Shown here one piece after another: positions 5,277 through 10,932 of a DNA stretch of 43,696 bases; position 1 is the stretch's first letter, and every line of letters starts with the position of its first letter. Source of the stretch: a virus. The stretch lies in the IMG/VR virus record IMGVR_UViG_3300020183_000151, positions 1 to 43,696 of that record. One strand, given 5' to 3'. Under the pieces are notes generated by a model. The model had not been told where the DNA came from. It saw only the letters and a list, made by a program, of their open reading frames with translations, and did not search any database. The translations under genes and the position numbers were made by a program.

Positions 5277-6233
5277 ATGTCTTTCGCAGACCTTAAAAAA
5301 CAATCTTCTCTGGGATCTCTTACACAGAAACTAGTCAAAGAAGTAGAGAAGATGAGCACAACTTCAGGTGGAGATGATGATCGTCTCTGGAAACCTGAAC
5401 TGGACAAAACTGGCAACGGTTTTGCAGTTGTTCGTTTCCTGCCTGCTCCTGAAGGTGAAGAACTTCCCTGGGCAAAAATGTACTCACATGCCTTCCAAGG
5501 AAATGGTGGGTGGTATATTGAAAATTCTTTGACTACTATTGGTGGTAAAGATCCACTTGGTGAATATAATCGTGAATTATGGAACACTGGATCAGAAACA
5601 AATAAAGAAATTGTTCGTAAACAAAAACGTAAACTGAATTATTATTCCAACATCTACGTTGTAAAAGATCCTACAAACCCTTCAAATGAGGGTAAAGTCT
5701 TTCTGTTTAAGTATGGTAAGAAAATCTTTGATAAGATTATGGAAGCAATGCAACCTGAGTTTGAAGATGAATCACCAATCAATCCTTTTGATTTCTGGGT
5801 GGGAGCAAATTTCAAACTGAAGATTGTAAAGAAAGATGGTTACTGGAACTATGATAAGTCTGAGTTTGATCGTGTAGGTCCTTTGCTGGACGATGATGAT
5901 GCTATGGAAGCAATCTGGAAAAAGGAATATTCACTGACTGCGATCACCGCACCAGATCAGTTCAAGACTTACGAGGAACTTGAGCGTCGTATGAATATGG
6001 TTCTTGGATTGAGTCCAAGTTCTTCTCCTACTCAGTCTCGTGCTGTTGTAGAACAAGAAGATCGGTACGAATCTTATAATCAACCAGTAAATAGTGAGAC
6101 TAAAGTTCTAGAAGAACTTGAGCAGTCTTATGCTCGTTCTAAGTCTCCTACACTTCCTACAGTCACTAGTGCTGTTGATGAAGATGAGGATGAGGATGAT
6201 GCTCTCGCATATTTTTCCCGTTTGGCAGAATAA
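5277..6233 (+). CDS. 32: Single-stranded DNA binding protein gp32
   Basis: A 318-residue homologue of T4 gp32 (301 aa), which coats ssDNA cooperatively and organises replication and recombination. The N-terminus has a basic-serine patch (KKQSS, 7-11) like the LAST motif used for cooperativity. The core includes FAVVRFLPAPEG, a WYIEN region, RKLNYYSNIYVVKDP and FDFWVGANFKLKIVKK. The C-terminus is a serine/proline-rich linker and a very acidic tail (DEDEDEDDALAYF) for partner binding (gp59, polymerase, primase). No cysteine occurs anywhere in the protein, so the T4 His-Cys3 zinc site is absent. An own promoter and a GAGG ribosome binding site precede it. It converges with gene 53 without a spacer. 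Confidence 0.95.
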   Translation: MSFADLKKQSSLGSLTQKLVKEVEKMSTTSGGDDDRLWKPELDKTGNGFAVVRFLPAPEGEELPWAKMYSHAFQGNGGWYIENSLTTIGGKDPLGEYNRELWNTGSETNKEIVRKQKRKLNYYSNIYVVKDPTNPSNEGKVFLFKYGKKIFDKIMEAMQPEFEDESPINPFDFWVGANFKLKIVKKDGYWNYDKSEFDRVGPLLDDDDAMEAIWKKEYSLTAITAPDQFKTYEELERRMNMVLGLSPSSSPTQSRAVVEQEDRYESYNQPVNSETKVLEELEQSYARSKSPTLPTVTSAVDEDEDEDDALAYFSRLAE

Positions 6234-6902
6234 TCAACTATAAAGTTTGATATTATTTCCTTTTTTTAAGGTGCTGCTCACATACTGAGTGGCACCTTCT
6301 CTATATTCCATAATTTCTGGCATATCATTTATAATAATGCCAAGATAAGTACTTTTAAGTAAGAAAATATTTCTTTTATCATTATCTACTTTTTCTTCAT
6401 ATTCATAGTTTGTGATTGGAACTGAAATATTTCCTGTAGTAATCTGTTGTTCTATAAAGAAATCATAATAACTCACAGAATAAGAAGCATCTACTTGAAG
6501 TCTGGCAGGAACTATTGTAACCCCTTGGCTATTTTTAACTTCTTCTGTCTCGTAGTGATGAATACCATTATAAAGAGTATTATAATCACCATACTTATCT
6601 AATAAAAATCTATCAAAATCTGTTTGAGGTAATGGCCATTCTGATTGAATATTGAGAATATTATTTGATAACAGAATAACCCAATCTAATTTTGAGTCTC
6701 CATAAACTTTAAATGCAACATTATCAGGACGATCATTACCTATAATCTTATACTTCTCAAAGAACGATAAATTCTGAAAAATATCTTCTCTGAGTTTTCC
6801 TTTTTTGAATAAATTTTTAACACGAATATAATCTCCTATTTTAGAATCAGGAAGTCTGCTCACATAATCTAAATCTGGAATGTAACTGAAGTAATTTGAC
6901 AT
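6234..6902 (-). CDS. 53: Baseplate wedge protein gp53
   Basis: A 222-residue homologue of T4 gp53, the wedge component added late in wedge assembly. The diagnostic region is EKYKIIGNDRPDNVAFKVYGDSKLDWVILLSNN (about residues 48-80), matching the T4 pattern of GSPRPEELANAIYGNPQLYWVLLMCN, after a short N-terminal FSYIPDLDY. Its stop (6234-6236) directly abuts the gene 32 stop. The start lies two bases from the gp48-like stop, so it is the last gene of a minus-strand operon gp4 - hypothetical - gp48 - gp53. Confidence 0.88.
   Translation of the reverse strand: MSNYFSYIPDLDYVSRLPDSKIGDYIRVKNLFKKGKLREDIFQNLSFFEKYKIIGNDRPDNVAFKVYGDSKLDWVILLSNNILNIQSEWPLPQTDFDRFLLDKYGDYNTLYNGIHHYETEEVKNSQGVTIVPARLQVDASYSVSYYDFFIEQQITTGNISVPITNYEYEEKVDNDKRNIFLLKSTYLGIIINDMPEIMEYREGATQYVSSTLKKGNNIKLYS
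6268..6298 (+). terminator. Hairpin inside the gene 53 3' end, possible gene 32 terminator
   Basis: AAGGTGC (6268-6274) pairs with GCACCTT (6292-6298), with a further CTCA/TGAG helix and a CATAC loop. A TTCTCTATATT tail on the plus strand follows. It lies 35 bases past the gene 32 stop, antisense within gene 53, and could stop gene 32 transcription before it opposes the late operon. The U-tract is imperfect. Confidence 0.4.
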
Positions 6903-6903
6903 T

Positions 6904-8202
6904 TTAGAAACCTACATTATTGTAGTCGGATTCACCATACTCATCATCAAAGAGTGGCTCAAGTTCCCCGAACTGTAATGTCATTTTGTAAGCAGTCATT
7001 GATTTTTCAGATCCACCATAAGTCATATATGTTCCATCAGGAGTGTAATCAACACTACAAGAAGTTAGAGCACATTCCTTAAATCTATTTAAGTAAGGAT
7101 GTTGTTTTTTTCCTGTGGTCATATACTGAATAGCAAAAGTATGTGGTGATTTTAAAAGTAAAGAAGTTTCACTTCGTTTTACTGACATTGATTGTTTAAA
7201 TGTGCGAATGATTTTTCTTACTATTATTGCTTCTGGTTCACTCCTTGGATAAAATGAAAATCCAAATGTAAAATTTCTTAAACCTGCACTACCAAAGAGA
7301 AGTTCTTGATTGTTATTCGGAGTAGCACCTAGCGTTCTTTTTGCAACATTTTGGTTTTGCGCTGCCATCCCTGTAATAATTCCTCTCACTGTATCTTTTA
7401 ATTCTGGTCCTTTTAGTTTGTCCATCGCCGGTTGAGACGCTTCTTCTGCACTTCCCCCACTCAGAAATATATTTGCGCCCTGGGCTGCGGCCTCTTGTAG
7501 ATCATTCAGTGAATCATCCATTGCCCAACCTACAGTATTGCCATCACTAATTCCAGCGGGAATGGGTAGAGTAATTGAACCAAGTACTGTAGTACCTGCT
7601 ACTATACCATTAAGATCTACAATTCTACCTGTTTGTGTTGCGTTTTTTCCTGCTAGGGATGGTTTGTATTGTAAAATAGTGAACTTAATTACATCTTGAG
7701 TTTCTAGCGACAAGTTTTCTGGATATCTTAAATTCTCATATTTTTTTCTTGTTCCCGCTTTAAAACTATCGGCTTCCGCAGCAGCAGCAGCAGCCGCTGC
7801 TGATTGTTCGGGTGTTGGTGGAGCTGCTGCTTGACTAGGTGGATTTGGACTATTAGTTGCTTTGTTTGGTGTTCCCGCAGCAGTATTTATTGCTTTTTGT
7901 TGTTCTGCAGTTGGATTTGCACCATATGGATTTTGCGATTGAACTTGTTGTGTATATGCCTGTCTTTCTGGAGAGTTTGGGTTGTTGAATGCTGCCGTTT
8001 CTGCCGCTGTTGCACCAGGTTCAGGTGTACGAGTTGACACCCCAGCACTTGTCGTATTAACGGTTGATACTGGTACTCCATTATTTCCCTGAGAATCAGT
8101 TCTGAATGTAGTTGCCTTTAAAGACCCATCAGCGTTCGTAGTGACTGATGTGTTATAGAAATTATTTCCTACTTTATTAATACCACTAGTCGTAGTAGCC
8201 AT
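6904..8202 (-). CDS. 48: Baseplate tail tube cap gp48-like protein
   Basis: A 432-residue protein. The first ~150 residues are low in complexity (Ala, Pro, Asn, Thr, Gln), including a nine-alanine run. The remainder resembles cyanophage gp48 and its paralogue gp54: a SLETQDVIKFTILQYKPS start of the fold, then LRNFTFGFSFYPRSEPEA, IIRTFKQSM, HPYLNRFKECALTSC and MTAYKMTLQFGELEPLFDDEYG at the end. gp48 caps the baseplate and starts tail tube polymerisation together with gp54. It is longer than T4 gp48 (364 aa) because of the N-terminal tail. It lies between the hypothetical gene and gene 53, with a late promoter at 8217-8224. Confidence 0.72.
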   Translation of the reverse strand: MATTTSGINKVGNNFYNTSVTTNADGSLKATTFRTDSQGNNGVPVSTVNTTSAGVSTRTPEPGATAAETAAFNNPNSPERQAYTQQVQSQNPYGANPTAEQQKAINTAAGTPNKATNSPNPPSQAAAPPTPEQSAAAAAAAAEADSFKAGTRKKYENLRYPENLSLETQDVIKFTILQYKPSLAGKNATQTGRIVDLNGIVAGTTVLGSITLPIPAGISDGNTVGWAMDDSLNDLQEAAAQGANIFLSGGSAEEASQPAMDKLKGPELKDTVRGIITGMAAQNQNVAKRTLGATPNNNQELLFGSAGLRNFTFGFSFYPRSEPEAIIVRKIIRTFKQSMSVKRSETSLLLKSPHTFAIQYMTTGKKQHPYLNRFKECALTSCSVDYTPDGTYMTYGGSEKSMTAYKMTLQFGELEPLFDDEYGESDYNNVGF

Positions 8203-8215
8203 TAGACACGGTTTT

Positions 8216-8602
8216 TTATTTATTTAGACGGAACTTTGCATAAGGTATAGAAAGCATCTCATCAAGTTCATCATACTTTATAACGTGAAGTTTTCCTGCA
8301 ACTTCTTCCCAGGTATATTGTCTTCCTTGTCTCCAATGAAAATTGATTGCTTTAAATCCCCACTTCTCTAATGATGTACAAGCAATCAAAGGATGTTGGT
8401 CATACTCAATATTTGGTGTCTTTGGATTATAAATGAATGTATAAAACTTTCCTGGTTCTGGATACAATACTTCTTCCTTTAATACATCTGTAATAATCAA
8501 CATTAAGTCTTCTGGATCTTTTGCTCCTTCTTTGTCAATTCTTTTTTTTAACTCTCTCATTCTTGGAGGAATACCAACATACTGTCCGAAACCTTCTGCC
8601 AT
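8216..8602 (-). CDS. Conserved hypothetical virion-region protein, 128 aa
   Basis: A 128-residue protein starting MAEGFGQYVGIPPRMREL. It contains LYPEPGKFYTFIYNPKTPNIEYDQHPLIACT and a WGFKAINFHWRQGRQYTWEEV segment. The aromatic-rich, beta-type composition suits a small structural or assembly protein, and similar proteins accompany gp4 and gp48 in cyanophages. No T4 counterpart is recognised. Its ATG overlaps the gp4 stop (TAATG), so translation is coupled; its own stop is reused in the late promoter for gp48. Confidence 0.75.
   Translation of the reverse strand: MAEGFGQYVGIPPRMRELKKRIDKEGAKDPEDLMLIITDVLKEEVLYPEPGKFYTFIYNPKTPNIEYDQHPLIACTSLEKWGFKAINFHWRQGRQYTWEEVAGKLHVIKYDELDEMLSIPYAKFRLNK
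8217..8224 (-). promoter_or_regulatory. Minus-strand late promoter (AATAAATA)
   Basis: The plus strand reads TATTTATT, i.e. AATAAATA on the minus strand, 15 bases before the gp48-like ATG. It overlaps the TAA stop (8216-8218) of the preceding gene. Confidence 0.5.
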
Positions 8603-9048
8603 TAGAATAGATCTTTTTCTGTGATGATTTTAAATCCAATCATATTATCTTTGCAAAATTCCTCTGCTGCTCGCCACTTTGCTTGATTGGTTGCATATGT
8701 ATAAACCTCGTAGAGATATGATTTAGTTGCTCTTGATCTTGGTTTTGGTTCCATTGTTTGCTTTTGTGGTTTGATTTCTATAATATATTTTTTAATCTCC
8801 CCAGATTGCTCTTTCACTTTGATAATAAAATCTGGAAAGTATGTTCTTACTTTTTGTTTTACTGGGTCGTAATATTTGATACGAATTTCTTCGCTGCCCC
8901 ACGCAATTATATTTTCATTTAGATCGCACCAATAACAAAATTTTCTTTCCCAACTACTTCTACAAATAATATTATTAGGATTACCAATATATTTTTGAGG
9001 ATATGATGGTTTGTAGGTGGTCTTTAAACTTTCTCCCATTATCCCCAC
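8602..9048 (-). CDS. 4: Head completion protein gp4
   Basis: A 148-residue homologue of T4 gp4 (also called 50/65), needed to complete DNA-filled heads before tail joining. Diagnostic segments are YKPSYPQKYIGNPNNIICRSSWERKFC and YFPDFIIK. The arrangement E34 - PD (72-73) - EIK (91-93) is that of a TnsA-like/PD-(D/E)XK nuclease fold, so it may trim DNA at the packaged end. ATG 9039 is an alternative start that would remove three residues. It is the first gene of the minus-strand late operon and has a perfect TATAAATA promoter in front. Confidence 0.9.
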   Translation of the reverse strand: MGIMGESLKTTYKPSYPQKYIGNPNNIICRSSWERKFCYWCDLNENIIAWGSEEIRIKYYDPVKQKVRTYFPDFIIKVKEQSGEIKKYIIEIKPQKQTMEPKPRSRATKSYLYEVYTYATNQAKWRAAEEFCKDNMIGFKIITEKDLF

Positions 9049-9072
9049 TACATAATATATAAGATCAAAAAG

Positions 9073-9080
9073 TATTTATA
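9073..9080 (-). promoter_or_regulatory. Minus-strand late promoter (TATAAATA), palindromic
   Basis: The plus strand reads TATTTATA, i.e. TATAAATA on the minus strand, 25 bases before the gp4 ATG. The centre, ATTTATAAAT (9074-9083), is a perfect palindrome, so the plus strand carries a 7/8 match (TATAAATG, 9077-9084) that runs into the start codon of the divergent gene. Confidence 0.65.
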
Positions 9081-9081
9081 A

Positions 9082-9963
9082 ATGCCTACCGAAAGGAACA
9101 TAGCACACATTAAAGCAAACTTACTTCATCCTGCACTTACATCTCATTTTGAGGTCACTATTCCAAACCCTACAGGTTTGACTCCGCAATATTTATCTCA
9201 AAATGGAGTCAGATATGACGAAGACAAATTAAATCTTCTTTGTTCTGAAGCAATACTTCCAGGGTCTCAACTTGCAACTCATAGTATTACCGGAGACTTC
9301 CACGGAGCTACTCACAAACATGCATATAGGAGACAATTTGATGATCGTATTGACTTAACTTTTTATGTTGATGCTGAAAATTATCTGCCAATTAGATATT
9401 TTGAAACTTGGATAAAATATATTGCAGGAGAATCAATTGCTTCAGACGCAGGACGGCCCGGAACTGAAAATAGTGAATATTTTTATAGGATGAATTACCC
9501 CAAAAATTATATTTGCAATCAAGGACTTAAAGTAACTAAATTTGAGAGAAGTAGTATTGGTAATGTTGAAGGAACAAAAGCTGGTCAAATGACTTATAAA
9601 TTTGTAGATGTTTTCCCAATCGCTGTTAACTCAATGTCTGTTTCTTATGATGCATCTTCATTATTAAAATGTACGGTTTCATTTTCTTATGTTAGATATT
9701 TTATAGATAGAGCAACTGCTGCTGGTCCTGCATCTCCTCAGGCAGCAACTGGGGATCCATCTTCCTCCAATTTTAATGCAACACCACAGCAACTCGCACC
9801 TTCCTCCAATTTTAATGCAACACCACAGCAACTCGCACAGATTAATAATCAAGCATTTAACCCTAATGTAAATTTAAGTAGTGTTACTGGAAATATTACT
9901 CCTGGTGGAGTTCCTTTTGATAGTGCTGGTGCTTCGCAAGCATCAAACTTTACTCTATTTTAA
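9082..9963 (+). CDS. 54: Baseplate tail tube initiator gp54-like protein
   Basis: A 293-residue protein of the tail-tube fold family. It has LLCSEAILPGSQLATHSITGDFHGATHKHAYRRQFDDRIDLTFYVDAEN in its first third, and FVDVFPIAVNSMSVSYDASSLLKCTVSFSYVRYF near residue 205; both are hallmarks of the gp19/gp54/gp48 group. Length suits gp54 (320 aa in T4), which sits on the baseplate and initiates the tube, rather than the 163-aa tube subunit gp19. The C-terminal tail is low in complexity and contains a 13-residue tandem duplication. No ribosome binding site is visible before ATG 9082, and the palindromic promoter runs up to the start codon, so the mRNA leader must be very short or start further upstream. 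Confidence 0.65.
   Translation: MPTERNIAHIKANLLHPALTSHFEVTIPNPTGLTPQYLSQNGVRYDEDKLNLLCSEAILPGSQLATHSITGDFHGATHKHAYRRQFDDRIDLTFYVDAENYLPIRYFETWIKYIAGESIASDAGRPGTENSEYFYRMNYPKNYICNQGLKVTKFERSSIGNVEGTKAGQMTYKFVDVFPIAVNSMSVSYDASSLLKCTVSFSYVRYFIDRATAAGPASPQAATGDPSSSNFNATPQQLAPSSNFNATPQQLAQINNQAFNPNVNLSSVTGNITPGGVPFDSAGASQASNFTLF
9761..9838 (+). repeat. Perfect 39-nt tandem duplication within the gp54-like gene
   Basis: Positions 9761-9799 and 9800-9838 are identical, 13 codons each, encoding SSNFNATPQQLAP followed by SSNFNATPQQLAQ. Identity at every base implies a very recent duplication. Confidence 0.93.
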
Positions 9964-9979
9964 TCTTCCCCAAAGACCT

Positions 9980-9987
9980 CATAAATA
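9980..9987 (+). promoter_or_regulatory. T4-type late promoter (CATAAATA)
   Basis: CATAAATA lies 29 bases before the gene 26 ATG, with AGGA in between as ribosome binding site. It is the first clear plus-strand late promoter of the baseplate/hub operon. Confidence 0.7.
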
Positions 9988-10016
9988 ACCATACCTGAAA
10001 TTCATTATAGGACATT

Positions 10017-10736
10017 ATGGGACTCCCAAAAATTTCAACACCAACTTATGAACTTGAGTTGCCCTCTACAGAACAATCAATCAAATATAGACCTTTTCTT
10101 GTTAAAGAAGAAAAACTTTTAGTTATTGCATTGGAGAGTGAAGATACAAAACAAATCACAAATGCAATCAAAACAGTCATCAAAAACTGCATTCTTACCA
10201 AAGATATTAAAGTAGAAAATTTACCTACTTTTGATATTGAATTCTTGTTTCTTAATATTCGTGGTAAGTCTGTTGGTGAAGAAGTAGACGTTAATATTAT
10301 TTGTCCAGACGATAATGAAACCAATGTCTCTGTAAGTATTAATCTTGATGATATTAAAGTGCAAAAAAGTGAAGATCACACTAATAAAATTAAAGTAGAT
10401 CCAACAATTATGATGGAAATGAAATATCCATCACTTGAGCAGTTTATTAAAAATAATTTTGATTTTAATAATCAAAATGCTATGGATCAATCTTTTGATC
10501 TTATTGCATCCTGTATTGATAAGATTTATACTGAAGATGAAGTTTGGTCTACTTCTGATGTTACCAAAAAAGAAGTTACTGAATTTTTAGAATCAATGAA
10601 CTCATCTCAATTTAAGGATATTGAGAAGTTCTTTGAGACGATGCCTAAACTTTCGCATAAGATAAAAATTAAAAATCCAAAGACAGGAGTGGAAAGTGAA
10701 GTTGTTTTAGAAGGGTTAGCAAGTTTTTTCGCATAG
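10017..10736 (+). CDS. 26: Baseplate hub assembly protein gp26
   Basis: A 239-residue member of the T4 baseplate protein family (gp26; 208 aa in T4). The N-terminal LPSTEQSIKYRPFLVKEEKLLVIALES and AIKTVIKNCI segments are characteristic. In T4 gp26 acts in hub assembly with gp51, whose gene is next to it. Here too a small ORF follows, and the gene ends in a slippery T-TTT-TTC run with a hairpin ten bases further on, so part of the product may be extended by -1 frameshifting to about 301 aa. The position just ahead of tape-measure-like genes is that of a tail assembly chaperone. Confidence 0.82.
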   Translation: MGLPKISTPTYELELPSTEQSIKYRPFLVKEEKLLVIALESEDTKQITNAIKTVIKNCILTKDIKVENLPTFDIEFLFLNIRGKSVGEEVDVNIICPDDNETNVSVSINLDDIKVQKSEDHTNKIKVDPTIMMEMKYPSLEQFIKNNFDFNNQNAMDQSFDLIASCIDKIYTEDEVWSTSDVTKKEVTEFLESMNSSQFKDIEKFFETMPKLSHKIKIKNPKTGVESEVVLEGLASFFA

Positions 10737-10754
10737 GAATGGTCCATATGGACC
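10711..10754 (+). promoter_or_regulatory. Candidate programmed -1 frameshift cassette
   Basis: AAGGG (10711-10715) resembles an internal ribosome-binding stimulator. The heptamer T-TTT-TTC (10724-10730) is in the gene 26 frame. After a 10-base spacer the perfect palindrome GGTCCATATGGACC (10741-10754) can form a 5-bp GC-rich hairpin. The -1 frame is open across the gene 26 stop and continues into the ORF ending at 10921. Confidence 0.55.
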
Positions 10755-10921
10755 TTGAGAATTACTTTAGACTTAATTTTTCTTTGATGCAGTACCATAA
10801 ATATTCATTATGGGAAATTGAAAATATGATTCCTTGGGAAAGGGATATTTACGTTGGTTTATTACAACAACACCTTGAAGAGGAACAACTAAAACAGCAA
10901 CAACAAAAATCTAATTTCTAA
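10748..10921 (+). CDS. Small gp51-position protein, possible frameshift extension of gp26
   Basis: 57 residues from ATG 10748 (MDLENYFRLNFSLMQYHKYS...), or 60 from ATG 10739. AGGA at 10735-10738 is nine bases from 10748 but touches 10739, favouring the later start. The central IENMIPWERDIYVGLLQQHL is helical and is followed by a Gln/Lys/Glu-rich tail. The ORF is in the -1 frame relative to gene 26, and no stop separates the two after a slip at 10724-10730. Position suggests the role of gp51 (hub assembly), or of the T part of a lambda-like G/GT tail assembly chaperone, but sequence similarity to T4 gp51 (249 aa) is not evident. The initiation codon lies in a potential hairpin. Confidence 0.65.
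   Translation: MDLENYFRLNFSLMQYHKYSLWEIENMIPWERDIYVGLLQQHLEEEQLKQQQQKSNF
10796..10803 (+). promoter_or_regulatory. Intragenic late promoter candidate (CATAAATA)
   Basis: CATAAATA lies inside the small ORF, 130 bases before the 827-aa gene. It is the only late consensus site near the three giant genes and could give them an extra start. It may also be coincidental coding sequence (HKYS). Confidence 0.35.
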
Positions 10922-10932
10922 TGTAAAAGAAA

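Noticed and set aside
7770-8081. Plus-strand and alternative-frame ORFs over the gp48-like N-terminus
   Set aside because: They are shadows of low-complexity Ala/Gln/Asn codons; Cys/Trp-rich or His/Gln-rich translations without any signal for expression.
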